Made by a program: the position numbers and the translations under genes. The notes under the pieces were generated by a model. It was not told where the DNA came from and made no database searches. It was given only the letters and a program-made list of their open reading frames with translations. 64,000 nucleotides of DNA. It comes from Acidisarcina sp. GTDB lineage: Bacteria; Acidobacteriota; Terriglobia; Terriglobales; Acidobacteriaceae. This document shows, in pieces, positions 17,822-29,244 of this stretch; within the stretch, counting starts at the first letter, position 1, and every line of letters begins with the position of its first letter. Where the stretch lies: positions 85,297 through 149,296 of the forward strand of contig DATLIY010000013.1 of assembly GCA_035539175.1 (NCBI GenBank). Reading direction: 5' to 3'.

Positions 17822-19114
17822 CTACCCCAGCACCCGCTTGAAGATGGCATCGACATTTCCCAACTGGCGAGTCAGGTCAAACGTCTTCGTCAGCTTCTCG
17901 GAGCTCAGCAGGGAGGCGATCTCCGGGTCCGCAGCGACCTCGTCCTTGAAGATGAGATCGTCTCGCCAGGAGCGCATGGCATGGCTCTGCACCAGGCGAT
18001 ACGCGTTCTCGCGCGACATGCCGGCCTCGGCAAGATCGAGGAGAAGCTGTCCGGAGAAGATGAGGCCGCCGGTGCTCTCCAGGTTTCGTAGCATGCGTGC
18101 AGGATAGACCAGCAGGCTCGCAATCAGGCTGGTGGTCTTTGCCAGCAGGTAGTCGGTGAGGATCGTCGAGTCCGGAAAGATGATTCGCTCCACGGAAGAG
18201 TGCGAAATATCGCGCTCGTGCCATAGGGGAATATCTTCGAATGCCGCCTGGGTATTCGCTCTTACCACGCGGGCCAGGCCGCTGATCTGTTCGCTGGTAA
18301 TCGGATTCTTCTTGTGTGGCATGGCGGAGGAGCCCTTTTGTTTCTCGGAGAAGTACTCCTGCGCCTCCCGCACCTCGGTCCGCTGCAGATGGCGGATCTC
18401 CACTGCAATCTTGTCGAGCGTCGCGGTAATCAAGGCAAGGGTGGAGATGTAATGGGCATGGCGGTCTCGCTGGATTACCTGCGTAGCGATGGGTGCGGGC
18501 TTCAGGCCGAGCTTCTCGCAGATGCGCTCTTCATGCTCCGGCTTGAGGTGGCCAAAGGTGCCTACCGCGCCGCTGGTCTTGCCAACCCGCATGTCTTCCG
18601 CCGCAGCGTCAAAGCGAACCAGGTTGCGCTGGAGCTCTGCATACCAGTTCAACAGCTTGAGCCCAAAGGTGGTGGGTTCGGCGTGGATGCCGTGCGTGCG
18701 GCCAATGGTGGGAGTGTATTTGAACTCAAGCGCGCGGTTTTTCAACACTTCGGCGAGGTCTACGAGGTCCCGGCGCAGGATGACGGAGGCGGCCTTTACC
18801 TGCAGCGCCTGGGCGGTATCCACCACGTCATTGGAGGTGAGCCCGTAGTGCAGCCAGCGCGACTCCGGTCCAATTTTCTCGGCAACCGCAGTCGTGAAGG
18901 CGATGACGTCATGCTTCACCTCGGCTTCAATCTCATGGATGCGCGCCACACTGAAGTCGCCCTTAGTGCGAATCGCTCTGGCGGCCTCCATCGGGACGAT
19001 TCCTGCTTCGGCCAGGGTTTCACTCGCCGCGATCTCCACCGCGAGCCACATGCGGTATTTGTTTTCTTCTGTCCAGATGTGGCCCATCTCGGGGCGCGTA
19101 TAGCGAGCGATCAA
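17822..19114 (-). CDS. purB: Adenylosuccinate lyase
   Basis: PurB cleaves SAICAR and adenylosuccinate, each releasing fumarate, in purine synthesis. At 430 residues it matches the shorter bacterial type. The fumarase-superfamily signature GSSAMPHKKNP is present near residue 265, TSNDVVDTAQALQ carries the first conserved helix, and RTHGIHAEPTTFG the catalytic His region. It is divergent from a DUF2007 gene with about 110 bases between starts. Confidence 0.96.
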   Translation of the reverse strand: MIARYTRPEMGHIWTEENKYRMWLAVEIAASETLAEAGIVPMEAARAIRTKGDFSVARIHEIEAEVKHDVIAFTTAVAEKIGPESRWLHYGLTSNDVVDTAQALQVKAASVILRRDLVDLAEVLKNRALEFKYTPTIGRTHGIHAEPTTFGLKLLNWYAELQRNLVRFDAAAEDMRVGKTSGAVGTFGHLKPEHEERICEKLGLKPAPIATQVIQRDRHAHYISTLALITATLDKIAVEIRHLQRTEVREAQEYFSEKQKGSSAMPHKKNPITSEQISGLARVVRANTQAAFEDIPLWHERDISHSSVERIIFPDSTILTDYLLAKTTSLIASLLVYPARMLRNLESTGGLIFSGQLLLDLAEAGMSRENAYRLVQSHAMRSWRDDLIFKDEVAADPEIASLLSSEKLTKTFDLTRQLGNVDAIFKRVLG

Positions 19115-19223
19115 AAGAATGCCTCCTGGTTCACAACATGATTCGAGTTCACACCATTTTATCGTTTACGCATCCAACTCCGCAGGCGATGTGGTGTAGA
19201 CTCGCGCAGAAGAAGGGACGGGC

Positions 19224-19514
19224 ATGGACGACCAACAAGACCTCGTGACAATTGGAGAATATCGTGACACAGCAGAGGCCGAAATGGCCAAGGGGCGTCT
19301 CCGGTCTGCGGGAATCGACTGTTTCCTGGTAGGCGAAAACGCCGGGGTGCTCTATGGCAACGCCATCGGCAGCATCCAGCTACAGGTGAATCCCGACGAC
19401 GAAGCCGATGCCCGCGCCGTGCTGGAGGGGGTGGCCGAGCCGGGGACAGCGGAACGCGCGGAAGAAGAAAACGCTGCGGAGTCCACTTCCGGGAAGCCTG
19501 CCGACCAGGTCTGA
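19224..19514 (+). CDS. DUF2007-type small protein
   Basis: This is a 96-residue cytoplasmic protein with a DUF2007 (putative signal-transducing) fold at residues about 8-70: IGEYRDTAEAEMAKGRLRSAGI, a loop, then GSIQLQVNPDDEADARAVLE. It ends in a disordered Glu/Ala-rich tail (about 72-96). The family is small and its role is not known; some members are fused to GlnB-like domains. GAAGGGACGGGC precedes the ATG. It lies between divergent purB and a convergent glutaredoxin gene. Confidence 0.75.
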   Translation: MDDQQDLVTIGEYRDTAEAEMAKGRLRSAGIDCFLVGENAGVLYGNAIGSIQLQVNPDDEADARAVLEGVAEPGTAERAEEENAAESTSGKPADQV

Positions 19515-19524
19515 TTCCTGCCGT

Positions 19525-19785
19525 TTACTGCCTTTGGGAGACGCCGAGCAAAGCGCTCATCTCTTCATAAAGGAAGCCGCGTCCCGGCCTGTAGGGCTGC
19601 ACCCATTTGCCGTCGATCACGAACTGGGGAATCGCCCTCTTGCCAACGTTCCGGATGACCTCTTCCGCTGCCGAGGGCGTAGCTTCGATGTCGATCTCGG
19701 TGTAGGGGATTTCATGCTCGTCCAGAAAGCGCTTAGCCTCACGGCAATCCCTGCACCATTCTGTTGTATACACTAACAATTTCAT
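19525..19785 (-). CDS. Glutaredoxin-family protein
   Basis: This is a short thioredoxin-fold redox protein of 86 residues. The active site is CRDC (TTEWCRDCREAKRF), the cis-proline segment RAIPQFVIDGKWVQPY follows, matching glutaredoxins of the NrdH/Grx type. A longer frame exists from TTG 19827, but the ATG at 19785 starts directly at the first beta strand (MKLLVYTT). It is the last gene of the minus-strand run that begins with the arginine decarboxylase, 60 bases after tadA. Confidence 0.85.
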   Translation of the reverse strand: MKLLVYTTEWCRDCREAKRFLDEHEIPYTEIDIEATPSAAEEVIRNVGKRAIPQFVIDGKWVQPYRPGRGFLYEEMSALLGVSQRQ

Positions 19786-19845
19786 ACAGAAATAATAGCC
19801 GGAAGCATGCCGGGTTGTGATCCCCAAAGTTGCGACACCCCCAAA

Positions 19846-21361
<1,516 letters not shown>

Positions 21362-21365
<4 letters not shown>

Positions 21366-22285
21366 TTTTCGAGTCCCGGGGTGTCGAGAAAGCGATTCAC
21401 AATAGGACTATAGGCGTCGATGCGGCGGTCGCGTAGAAACGGCCAGTTACGGCGTGTATCCTCAAGCAGCGCCAGGTCGACCTCGCCGATCAAAATCTCT
21501 TCCTTGTCATGCGAGGCCTTGGCTATGACGCGGCCAAACGGGTCGGCAATAAATGAGCCGCCCCAGAACTCCAGGCCCGCGCCCTGGACGCGATTTCCGC
21601 GCACATCTCCGTGCTCCATGCCCACGCGATTGACGGCAGCGACGTAGACTCCGTTTGCAATAGCATGGGAGCGCTGAATCGTCTGCCATGCGTCGTACTG
21701 CGCTTCTCCGAACTCCGCCTTTTCCGCCGGATGCCAGCCGATTGCCGTGGGGTAGAAGAGCACATTCGCCCCCTGCAGCGCCGTGATGCGCGCACCTTCG
21801 GGATACCACTGGTCCCAGCAGACGAGTGTGCCTACTTTGCCGACCGCGGTTTCAAAGGAGCGAAAGCCAAGGTCGCCTGGCGTGAAGTAGAACTTCTCGT
21901 AATAGAGGGGATCGTCCGGGATATGCATCTTGCGATAGAGCCCGGCGATCGATCCATCCGTGTGCAGGACTACTGCCGTGTTGTGATACAGGCCAGCCGC
22001 GCGTCGCTCAAAGAGGGAAGCGATGACTACTACTCTCTCCTCGCGAGCCACCGCGCCGAGGCGTTCCGTGCTGGGGCCGGGGATGGGTTCGGCTACGTCA
22101 AAGAGGGCGATGTCTTCCCGCTGGCAAAAATATTGAGCGCGGAAGAGCTCCGGCAGGCAAACAATGTTGGCGCCAGCGCGGGCAGCTTCGCGAACACGGT
22201 CTGCGGCCTTGTCGAGATTCGCATCGGGGTCCGGGCCGCAGCTCATTTGCACCAGTCCAACGCGATATTTCATCTTCTTCATCAT
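21362..22285 (-). CDS. aguB: N-carbamoylputrescine amidase
   Basis: AguB hydrolyses N-carbamoylputrescine to putrescine, ammonia and carbon dioxide. It is a nitrilase-superfamily enzyme with the triad Glu46 (CLPELF), Lys119 (YRKMHIPDD) and Cys156 (LVCWDQWYPEG). GWHPAEKAEFG is typical of the CPA branch and supports this substrate over generic amidases, as does the aguA neighbour. The start is one of three nearby ATGs (22285, 22282, 22273); I keep the longest. It follows the arginine decarboxylase by 81 bases. Confidence 0.94.
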
Positions 22286-22366
22286 TGCGTTTCCATCTCC
22301 GGCGGTTAGCTTGCAAACAAAAGGCGCAGGCCGCTACAGGCCCGCGCCCGCATCGTGAACTCACTC

Positions 22367-22924
22367 TTATTCGAAGATCAGAACGGCGGCCGCCAGCACC
22401 GTCGTCCACAAACCATGCTTATCGCCAACTGCACTTTGCGTAACGTTGGCGGTACGCACGATCTTATTTGAGATGCGATAGATCTCCTTCTTTTCATCCC
22501 AGCTCTTGTCGGGATCGAACTCAACATCGAGCGTGGTCGCAAGCATCTCGGCGGCGAGCTCTTCGGCATATTCGCCGGCCTGTTCCTCCGTCTCGCCAAA
22601 GCTGTGGTGCTCGCTCAGATAGCCGTAAGTATTACGATCCGACGGAATCGCTACCCCAATGCTCGAGGCCACCAGGCGATGCGGCTCACGAGTGGAATTC
22701 TCCGCCACAACCGCGAAGACAACTTCGCCGGGATTGAGATACGTGAGCCCATCCTTGCGAGGAATCAGCCTGGCCTGCGGTGGAAAGATCGACGATACGC
22801 GGACCAGGTTCTGGGCAGCAATGCCCGCATCGCGGAGAGCCATTTCGAACGAGGTCAGGCGCTCTTTGTGTCTGCCGACTCCCTTGGTAAAGAACAGTCG
22901 CTTCGGGACCATGCTTTTGCCCAA
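22367..22924 (-). CDS. Pyruvoyl-dependent arginine decarboxylase
   Basis: The product decarboxylates arginine to agmatine using a pyruvoyl group made by self-cleavage. The 185-residue chain has the cleavage site as Ser44-Ser45 in VRVSSIFPP, and conserved segments [12 protein letters not shown] and [18 protein letters not shown]. The frame extends up to 23053, but a TTG at 22924 has a perfect GGAGG seven bases upstream, whereas the ATG at 22912 would put it 19 bases away; the TTG is therefore the better start. It heads the operon with aguB, aguA, tadA and probably the glutaredoxin gene. The family is best known from archaea and chlamydiae and is widespread in acidobacteria as far as I know. 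Confidence 0.92.
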   Translation of the reverse strand: MGKSMVPKRLFFTKGVGRHKERLTSFEMALRDAGIAAQNLVRVSSIFPPQARLIPRKDGLTYLNPGEVVFAVVAENSTREPHRLVASSIGVAIPSDRNTYGYLSEHHSFGETEEQAGEYAEELAAEMLATTLDVEFDPDKSWDEKKEIYRISNKIVRTANVTQSAVGDKHGLWTTVLAAAVLIFE

Positions 22925-23240
22925 TTCGAAACCTCCAGTGGGGCGCATTCGATACGGAACTCGCCTGCCCCGCAAAAAGTAACACATCGCTGGCCTGCGG
23001 AAAACAATCTTCCGCCATCTACACTCTGTTTCTACGATAAATCCTCGGGGCATGGGTGGGATGGCAGACGAGAGAATTTTTCACCCTCGCAGCGAATTGT
23101 CAGGCTGCGGACCGTGCGAGTGACGCGTTTATCCTCGCGCACTTCGCTGCTTCGATTGCCACCTCTTCTGTGCTGGTGTTAGCCTGCAGTTGTCTTTAGG
23201 TGCGCGTTGCGCCCATCTTTCCTCGGAGAATTACAAATCC
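22925..23240. other. Divergent control region between arginine decarboxylase gene and icd
   Basis: About 316 bases with no convincing gene. Frames run through it from both sides (an upstream extension of the decarboxylase frame, and icd from 23190), but neither extension has start signals. It should hold the two outward promoters; I see no clear -35/-10 pair or operator repeat. Confidence 0.5.
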
Positions 23241-24641
23241 ATGAAGAAGAGCTATAACGGATTGTCTTTGCCGGAAGGCGGAGAGGCAATCCAGTATTCC
23301 GACGGCAAATATCTTGTGCCGGATCATCCCATCATTCCATTTATTGAGGGCGACGGAACGGGTCGCGATATCTGGCGTGCGTCGCAACGAGTGTTCGATG
23401 CCGCCGTCGCAAAGGCCTACGGTGGCAAGCGATCCGTCAAGTGGTTTGAAATTTTCGCTGGGGAGAAGGCCTTCCGCGCCTTCAAAAACTGGCTCCCGGA
23501 CGACTCTGTGGAGGCTGCGCGCGATCTGCGTGTCTCCATCAAGGGCCCGCTGACGACTCCGGTGGGTGGTGGCATTCGCTCGTTGAACGTGGCGTTGCGG
23601 CAGACTCTCGATCTTTACTCCTGCGTGCGGCCGGTGAAGTACTACAACGGTGTGCCGTCTCCGGTGAAACATCCTGACAAACTGAACGTGGTGATCTTCC
23701 GCGAAAACACCGAAGACGTCTACGCCGGTATCGAGTTTCGCGAGGGCACGCCCGAAGCTGCGCGGTTGATCGAGTTCTTGAATAACGATCTGCTGAAGGG
23801 GACCAAGAAACGTGTTCGCGAGGATTCGGGCGTCGGCATCAAGCCGATGTCGATCTTCGGCACCAAGCGACTGGTCCGCGCCGCAATCCGTTATGCGCTG
23901 CAAAATGGGCTCAAATCCGTCACGCTGGTGCATAAGGGCAACATCCAGAAGTTTACCGAGGGTGCCTTCCGTGAGTGGGGCTATGAAGTTGCGGTCGAGG
24001 AATTCCGCGATGCCGTGGTGACCGAGCGCGAGAGCTGGATTCTTGGCAACGTGGAATCGAATCCCAGTATCACGGTGGAGCAGAACGCCGCCCTCATCGA
24101 GCCGGGCCTGGAGTTTGGCAACGACGATTACCGCAAGACGCTTTATGCCGAGGTCAAACACGTTCTGGATTCGATTGGCGCGACCCATGGCGGTGGCAAA
24201 TGGAAGACGAAGCTCTTGATCAATGATCGCATCGCCGACTCCATCTTCCAGCAGGTGATTATCCGGCCCGAGGAATACAGCGTGCTGGCGACTCCAAATC
24301 TCAATGGCGATTACATATCCGATGCATGTGCCGCACAGGTTGGCGGACTCGGCATTGCTCCCGGCGCGAACATCGGAGATGGTTATGCGGTGTTTGAAGC
24401 AACTCACGGTACCGCACCAAAGTATGCCGACAAGGACGTTATCAACCCTGGCTCGGTGATCCTCTCGGGAGTGATGCTCTTTGAGTTTCTGGGGTGGAAT
24501 GAGGCCGCGAAACTGATCGAGAGCTCGCTTGAGAAAACCATTCAACAGAAGTACGTCACCTATGATTTTGAACGGCAAATGCAGGGTGCCACTAAAGCGA
24601 AGACCAGCGAGTTTGCCAGCCGCATGATTGAAAACATGTAG
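23241..24641 (+). CDS. icd: Isocitrate dehydrogenase (NADP-type)
   Basis: Icd oxidises isocitrate to 2-oxoglutarate in the TCA cycle. The 466-residue protein has [14 protein letters not shown] near residue 32, the substrate loop [23 protein letters not shown] split across the active site (its Ser is the site of AceK phosphorylation in E. coli), [15 protein letters not shown], and the late NADP-binding [14 protein letters not shown]. The frame is open from 23190, but ATG 23241 with GGAG upstream gives the usual N-terminus. It is followed 52 bases later by mdh, so two TCA enzymes are likely cotranscribed. Confidence 0.95.
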   Translation: MKKSYNGLSLPEGGEAIQYSDGKYLVPDHPIIPFIEGDGTGRDIWRASQRVFDAAVAKAYGGKRSVKWFEIFAGEKAFRAFKNWLPDDSVEAARDLRVSIKGPLTTPVGGGIRSLNVALRQTLDLYSCVRPVKYYNGVPSPVKHPDKLNVVIFRENTEDVYAGIEFREGTPEAARLIEFLNNDLLKGTKKRVREDSGVGIKPMSIFGTKRLVRAAIRYALQNGLKSVTLVHKGNIQKFTEGAFREWGYEVAVEEFRDAVVTERESWILGNVESNPSITVEQNAALIEPGLEFGNDDYRKTLYAEVKHVLDSIGATHGGGKWKTKLLINDRIADSIFQQVIIRPEEYSVLATPNLNGDYISDACAAQVGGLGIAPGANIGDGYAVFEATHGTAPKYADKDVINPGSVILSGVMLFEFLGWNEAAKLIESSLEKTIQQKYVTYDFERQMQGATKAKTSEFASRMIENM

Positions 24642-24693
24642 GACCTCGTGGTGAGTTGGAGAGAGACAGACAGAGTTTTGGAAAAGGAGAAAT

Positions 24694-25620
24694 ATGCGTA
24701 AGAAAGTAACTATTGTGGGTGCAGGAAATGTTGGGGCGACTGCCGCCCATTGGATTGCCGCGAAGGAACTGGCGGATGTTGTCTTGATCGACGTGGTGGA
24801 GGGCGTGCCGCAGGGCAAGGCGCTCGATCTGCTGCAGGCGATGCCTGTCGAGAAACGCGATTCGAATATCGTGGGAACCAATGATTATGCGGATACGGCC
24901 AACTCTGACGTTGTCGTGATCACGGCAGGGATCCCCCGTAAGCCGGGCATGAGCCGCGATGACCTGTTGATGACCAACTACAAGATCATGGCAGATGTGG
25001 TCTCGAAGGTGATCGCCTATTCGCCCGATTCTATTCTGATCATCGTCTCGAATCCTCTGGACGCCATGGCCCAGACAGCGTTCAAGCTGTCGAAGTTCAA
25101 CCGTGAGCGGGTCATCGGCATGGCCGGTGTGCTGGATTCGGCACGCTTCCGCACGTTTATCGCTGAAGAATTGAAGGTTTCGGTGGAAAACGTAACAGCG
25201 TTTGTTCTTGGCGGCCACGGAGACACGATGGTTCCGCTGCCGCGCTACTCGACGGTTGCCGGAATTCCCATCACCGAGCTGATGGATGCAGACACCGTGG
25301 CTCGCCTGGTCCAGCGCACTCGAGACGGCGGAGCGGAAATCGTCAAACACCTGAAGACCGGAAGCGCATACTACGCGCCCTCTGCCTCCGCGGTGGAGAT
25401 GGTCGAAGCGATTCTGAAGGACAAGAAGAAGATTCTGCCCTGTGCGGCGTATCTTGAAGGCGAGTACGGCATTCAAGGTCTGTATGTCGGTGTGCCGTGC
25501 AAGCTTGGCGTTCGCGGCCTGGAGCAGATCATCGAAATCAAACTGACAGACGAAGAAGCAGCGGCACTGCAGAAGAGCGCCCACGCCGTGAAGGAACTTT
25601 GCGCCGTGATCGGCGTTTAA
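24694..25620 (+). CDS. mdh: Malate dehydrogenase
   Basis: This NAD-dependent malate dehydrogenase is of the LDH-like type 3 that is common outside enterobacteria. The Rossmann motif is [14 protein letters not shown] (Gly9, Gly11, Gly14). The mobile active-site loop [13 protein letters not shown] has the two Arg that select oxaloacetate over pyruvate, and the catalytic His is in GGHGDTMVP. 308 residues is normal. AAAAGGAGAAAT before the ATG is a strong ribosome binding site. It is probably cotranscribed with icd and is followed by a hairpin at 25656-25677. Confidence 0.96.
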   Translation: MRKKVTIVGAGNVGATAAHWIAAKELADVVLIDVVEGVPQGKALDLLQAMPVEKRDSNIVGTNDYADTANSDVVVITAGIPRKPGMSRDDLLMTNYKIMADVVSKVIAYSPDSILIIVSNPLDAMAQTAFKLSKFNRERVIGMAGVLDSARFRTFIAEELKVSVENVTAFVLGGHGDTMVPLPRYSTVAGIPITELMDADTVARLVQRTRDGGAEIVKHLKTGSAYYAPSASAVEMVEAILKDKKKILPCAAYLEGEYGIQGLYVGVPCKLGVRGLEQIIEIKLTDEEAAALQKSAHAVKELCAVIGV

Positions 25621-25655
25621 GCATCCTTACCCTCGCGTGGTGAGTTTGTTGGTGT

Positions 25656-25677
25656 GGCCGTTCCTCCCGGAACGGCC
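25656..25677 (+). terminator. Hairpin after mdh
   Basis: GGCCGTTCC and GGAACGGCC form a perfect 9-base-pair stem with a four-base loop, 36 bases after the mdh stop. No T-run follows on either strand, so it may slow or bind rather than terminate by itself. Its place right after icd-mdh fits a transcript end. Confidence 0.5.
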
Positions 25678-25706
25678 ATGCTGTCTGCGCGGAAGGGAAG
25701 AGGGCT

Positions 25707-25901
25707 CTACTGATGCTCGCCGCTGTGTTCGGGATTGGATCCGGGCTCGGGAAAATCTGTATCCTCCCCATCCGGAGGTTTGCCTTCACCTCGGTGAACA
25801 TTCTGGCCGGTAAGGGAGTTCTCATTTGGGGTAGCTGGCCGGTCGTATTCTACGGCTCCCTTGCAAGCATCCGCATCGGGCTGTTTCGGCGTATTCGTCA
25901 T
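25707..25901 (-). CDS. Possible small hydrophilic protein (64 residues)
   Basis: The frame is an ATG-started minus-strand one of 64 residues, hydrophilic and rich in Pro, Asp, Glu and Asn (for example VHRGEGKPPDGEDTDFPEPG), with no membrane segment and no family I know. It lies after the tol-pal terminator with only about 55 bases left for a promoter, and there is no clear ribosome binding site. It may be a disordered small protein or a chance frame. Confidence 0.25.
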   Translation of the reverse strand: MTNTPKQPDADACKGAVEYDRPATPNENSLTGQNVHRGEGKPPDGEDTDFPEPGSNPEHSGEHQ

Positions 25902-25955
25902 GCGGATGGAGATGATGGAATTGCGTTCCGTGTTGTCTCGTTTCCCAAAAGAATA

Positions 25956-25973
25956 GGGCAGCCGAAGCTGCCC
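25956..25973 (-). terminator. Terminator of the tol-pal operon
   Basis: On the minus strand GGGCAGC-TTCG-GCTGCCC forms a stable stem with a TTCG tetraloop and is followed by TATTCTTTT. It lies 27 bases beyond the cpoB stop and is a good intrinsic terminator. Confidence 0.75.
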
Positions 25974-25999
25974 TGTCTGGCGATTCCTACCCTAGCGCT

Positions 26000-26911
26000 T
26001 TATTGCTCGCGCGCTGCGGAGGGTTTTGGTGAAATGCGCACTCCCATGGCATTCAGCTTGGTTCGAGCCTGCTGGGCCTCCGGAGTCTGCGGGTACCGCT
26101 GGATCAGGCTGCGCAACTCCCGCGCGCCGGGCTCCCGTTGATTCAACGCAAGCAGAGATTCAGCCTTGCGCAGCTGCGCGGCCGGTGCCTTGGGGCTTCC
26201 CGGGAACTGCTCCAATACCGCATCGTATCCCTTGATCGCTGGCTGATACTTGCCCTGGCGATAGGAAATTTCGGCGATGTAGAACTGCGCGTTTCCCGCC
26301 AGGTCTTCGTGAGGATAGTACTTAATCACGTCGCCAAACTCAGAGGTTGCGAGTTCATACTTGGCCGAGTTGTAATCGCGCAGCCCACTTTGGTAGAGCT
26401 GCTGCAAAGGAGGGGCAGGAGACGTAGCAGGAACCATTCCGCCCGTCGCGTTATCCCCTGCGGGAGGAGCCCCGCCTGGCATGCCTGCTGCTCCGGCGGA
26501 GCCTGGAGTCGAGTTCAGATTCGACATCTGGGCCTGCATATCTTGGAGTTGCTTGTCGATACGGGCAATGCGCGCCTTTAGCTCATCGATCGAATCGTTC
26601 ACCGACTGAACCTGGCCGGAAAGACCGTCCATCTTTTGGCTGACACCATCCGTCTGTGTCTGGAGCTTGTTCTGAAGGGCGGTGACGGTTGCGGACATCT
26701 TATTGACGCTGTCCGCGGTCTGCTCTACCAGATGCTGTAGAACTCCCATGCGCTCATCGTTGGTGGTCTGTAGATGCTGGATTGCATCCTGAAGCTGCTG
26801 AACCTGAGTTTGCAGCTGGATCATTTCCTTGGATACAGCATGCGCGCGTGGCGCTGGCAGGAGAAGGGCAAGAGCGGCAAATGAGACGAGACTGAGACTC
26901 TGAAAGCGCAT
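26000..26911 (-). CDS. cpoB: Tol-Pal system protein CpoB (YbgF)
   Basis: CpoB is the periplasmic coordinator of peptidoglycan synthesis with Tol-Pal constriction. The 303-residue protein has a signal peptide (SLVSFAALALLLPAPRAHA), a long coiled-coil (about 28-150, IQLQTQVQQLQDAIQHLQ and later heptads) for trimerisation, a Gly/Pro-rich linker, and a C-terminal TPR region (QLYQSGLRDYNSAKYELA; FYIAEISYRQGKYQPAIKGY; RKAESLLALNQREPGARE). ATG 26911 with AAGGTGA upstream is preferred over the longer frame to 26959, which would bury the signal peptide. It is the last gene of the operon, 71 bases after pal. Confidence 0.92.
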   Translation of the reverse strand: MRFQSLSLVSFAALALLLPAPRAHAVSKEMIQLQTQVQQLQDAIQHLQTTNDERMGVLQHLVEQTADSVNKMSATVTALQNKLQTQTDGVSQKMDGLSGQVQSVNDSIDELKARIARIDKQLQDMQAQMSNLNSTPGSAGAAGMPGGAPPAGDNATGGMVPATSPAPPLQQLYQSGLRDYNSAKYELATSEFGDVIKYYPHEDLAGNAQFYIAEISYRQGKYQPAIKGYDAVLEQFPGSPKAPAAQLRKAESLLALNQREPGARELRSLIQRYPQTPEAQQARTKLNAMGVRISPKPSAAREQ

Positions 26912-26982
26912 GTGGGGTTCACCTTGCGTGGATGTGGAGAACGTTGCGGCAGCATCCAAGATGGATGCTGCCGCAGAAGAGA

Positions 26983-27723
26983 CTACTTATCCAGGGCAAA
27001 CTGGGCGCGGCGATTCTGCTGCCAGCAGCTCTCGTCGTGCTCGGAGCAGAACTGCTTCTCCTTGCCATAGCTGACGACGCGCAACCGGTCTGGGCTGACG
27101 CCGGCGTTTGCCAGGGCCTGCTTGGCTGCATTGGCGCGATTCTCACCGAGTGCCAGGTTGTATTCGGTCGATCCACGCTCGTCGCAGTATCCGCCAACCA
27201 CTACCTTCACCGTCGGATGCGCCACGAAGAAGCTGGCATCCTTGGAGACGGTCGCCTGCGCGTCGCCGCGCAGATCGTAGCTGTCGTAGTCGTAGAAGAC
27301 ATCCTGAACATTCTGATGGAAGGTGTTTTCATCGACGACATCGGCGTTGCTTACCACAGGCGCCGGCGTGTTGACCGTAACGCGCGCGGTTGCATCCGCA
27401 GATCCACCCGCGCCACGGGCGATCAGGTGATAGTTGGTAGAAGCCGTCGGATTGACGGTCTGTGTGCCTTCTGCACTGACAGTGCCAAGGCCTTCGATCG
27501 AGACGTCCGTCGCATTGGTGGTGCGCCATGCGAGAACGACTTTATCTCCCGCAGTGACTGCAGTCGGTGTTGCCGTAATCTCAGCTGTGGGCGCCGGTGT
27601 TACTTCGGCTGGTGGCGGCGGTGGCGGTGGTGCTTCTGCCTTCTTCTTGCCGCAACCTACGGCAAATGCAAGTGAAACAAGAATTACGAACGAAACCAAA
27701 TACTTCAGCTCTTTTTCGATCAC
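26983..27723 (-). CDS. pal: Peptidoglycan-associated lipoprotein Pal with Ig-like insert
   Basis: Pal is an outer-membrane lipoprotein that binds peptidoglycan and TolB. The 246-residue protein has a lipobox with Cys at about 24 (FAVGCGKKK) and a Pro-rich linker (APPPPPPPAE). An additional beta-sandwich-like domain (about 45-118; ITATPTAVTAGDKVVLAW, STNYHLIARGAGGSADATA) precedes the OmpA domain (about 130-246; VFYDYDSYDLRGDA, VGGYCDERGSTEYN, QQNRRAQF). Typical Pal has no such insert. The start is GTG with the ideal site AGGAGG upstream. Confidence 0.94.
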   Translation of the reverse strand: MIEKELKYLVSFVILVSLAFAVGCGKKKAEAPPPPPPPAEVTPAPTAEITATPTAVTAGDKVVLAWRTTNATDVSIEGLGTVSAEGTQTVNPTASTNYHLIARGAGGSADATARVTVNTPAPVVSNADVVDENTFHQNVQDVFYDYDSYDLRGDAQATVSKDASFFVAHPTVKVVVGGYCDERGSTEYNLALGENRANAAKQALANAGVSPDRLRVVSYGKEKQFCSEHDESCWQQNRRAQFALDK

Positions 27724-27847
27724 GGTCTCCTCCTGAGGAGAGAATTAAAGAGGATTTAAACCACCAAGCATTGCGTCACGCAAGAAATGCTCACCTGTCA
27801 CGCGTAAATTAGTTTACTTCCAATAACACGGAGTAACAAACTGACTT

Positions 27848-29212
27848 CTATTTCCAACTCCAGTTTGGCATTGAATTATTCCCACTATGAGTCAGAGGAT
27901 GTTGCTCTGTTCCGTCGGCAAGCATCGTCCATATTTCAGACTGACCGCCTTCTCTGCGTTCGAAGACGATATGCCGGCCATCGGGAGACCAACTGGGGAA
28001 ATCATTGCGGCCAGCGTCATGTGTCAGCTGCAGCCAACGCTTGCTGGCAATATCCATGACGTAGATATCCTGTCCTCCGGGTGCGCCCGGTCCATACTTG
28101 CGATCCCATGCGAAGGTGAGGAATTGGCCGTTGGGAGACCAGGATGGTGAGGTGGCATAGCCTCCATCAGTCATGCGCTGCACGTCGCCGCCATCGGAGT
28201 CCATGATGTAAATCTGTGGCAGACCAGTGCGGCCGCTGCACCACGCGAGCTGCGACCCGGTCTTCGGGTTCCATGCCGGCGATACGTCCGGCCCTTGAAA
28301 GTTTGTCAGCCGCCGTGCATTCGTGCCCGAGGCATCCGAAACCCATATCTCAGGGTCGCCGGAGCGGCTGGAGGAAAATGCCAGCTTGGTGCCGTCGCCA
28401 GACCATGCAGGAGACAGGCTGGTATTTCCTGCGGAGGGGAAGGCGATCAACCGGTTCAACTCGAGCGAAAATATACGAATCGTCCAGCCAGCTCTGTTGA
28501 GCGAGGAGAACGCGATGCGCGAATTGTCCGGCGAAATGCGAGGCGAGATGGAGACCTGCCCGAGATGCGTGACCGGATGCTGTCCCTGTCCGTCATAGTC
28601 CATCGCCCAGATCTCTTTGGTGCCGGAGCGCGACGAGACGAAGTAGATCTTTGTCTCCGCAATTCCATTCAGGCCGCCACCAAGGCGCAGGATGATCTCA
28701 TCCGCAAAGCGGTGCGCAATCAGGCGCGCATTATCCTGCGTTGCAACTTCGTTGTATTGCTTGCCGAGCACCTGTGGCGACTGCTCATTCTTTACATCGA
28801 AGAGCCATCCATAAACCACGATCCTGCCGCTATGTACGGAGAGCGCGCCAAAGGTCACCATGGCTGCATTCGCGGGAGCATCGGACCACTGCTTCAGGCT
28901 GATCTCCTGGGGAGAACCAGGAGTCACCGTTGGAGCCAGGCTCTTCGAAACCATATCGAAGATGCCGGCGTTGCTCAGATCGTTAAAGAGTGTTGTATCG
29001 AATGTGTTCTTCAGCGGCGGGGTCTGGGGATCGGTGGAGGCTGGCTTGAAGTCTGCTACTGCCAGGCGGATACGTTCGACGCCCAGGTTGGTCCCGGTCT
29101 TCACCCAGTCCTGCGCATTCGCGCGCACTGGATTTGCGAGCACAGAAAAACTCAGCAGCAGAAGGAATGCGCAAGCTAGATGTTGAATCTTTTCGCGGGT
29201 CGTCATTTTCAT
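27848..29212 (-). CDS. tolB: Tol-Pal system beta-propeller protein TolB
   Basis: TolB is the periplasmic propeller that connects Pal to TolA. The 454 residues include a signal peptide (HLACAFLLLLSFSVLANPVRA), the N-terminal alpha/beta domain (RIRLAVADFKP, LFNDLSNAGIFD) and five to six WD40-like PD40 blades with repeated SPAWSGDGTKLAFSSSRSG, SPSWSPNGQFLTF, FPSWSPDGRHIVF. Length and order match the family. It lies 32 bases after tolA and 124 bases before pal. Confidence 0.96.
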   Translation of the reverse strand: MKMTTREKIQHLACAFLLLLSFSVLANPVRANAQDWVKTGTNLGVERIRLAVADFKPASTDPQTPPLKNTFDTTLFNDLSNAGIFDMVSKSLAPTVTPGSPQEISLKQWSDAPANAAMVTFGALSVHSGRIVVYGWLFDVKNEQSPQVLGKQYNEVATQDNARLIAHRFADEIILRLGGGLNGIAETKIYFVSSRSGTKEIWAMDYDGQGQHPVTHLGQVSISPRISPDNSRIAFSSLNRAGWTIRIFSLELNRLIAFPSAGNTSLSPAWSGDGTKLAFSSSRSGDPEIWVSDASGTNARRLTNFQGPDVSPAWNPKTGSQLAWCSGRTGLPQIYIMDSDGGDVQRMTDGGYATSPSWSPNGQFLTFAWDRKYGPGAPGGQDIYVMDIASKRWLQLTHDAGRNDFPSWSPDGRHIVFERREGGQSEIWTMLADGTEQHPLTHSGNNSMPNWSWK

Positions 29213-29244
29213 GAGCGGGGACTCGATGTCGAAACCTCTCCGTG

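Noticed and set aside
23196..24881. 561-residue minus-strand frame opposite icd and the start of mdh
   Set aside because: It covers two certain genes on the other strand and has no recognisable motif.
27721..27737. Palindrome CTCC-TGA-GGAG over the pal ribosome binding site
   Set aside because: Only four base pairs; a by-product of the AGGAGG site rather than a convincing hairpin.
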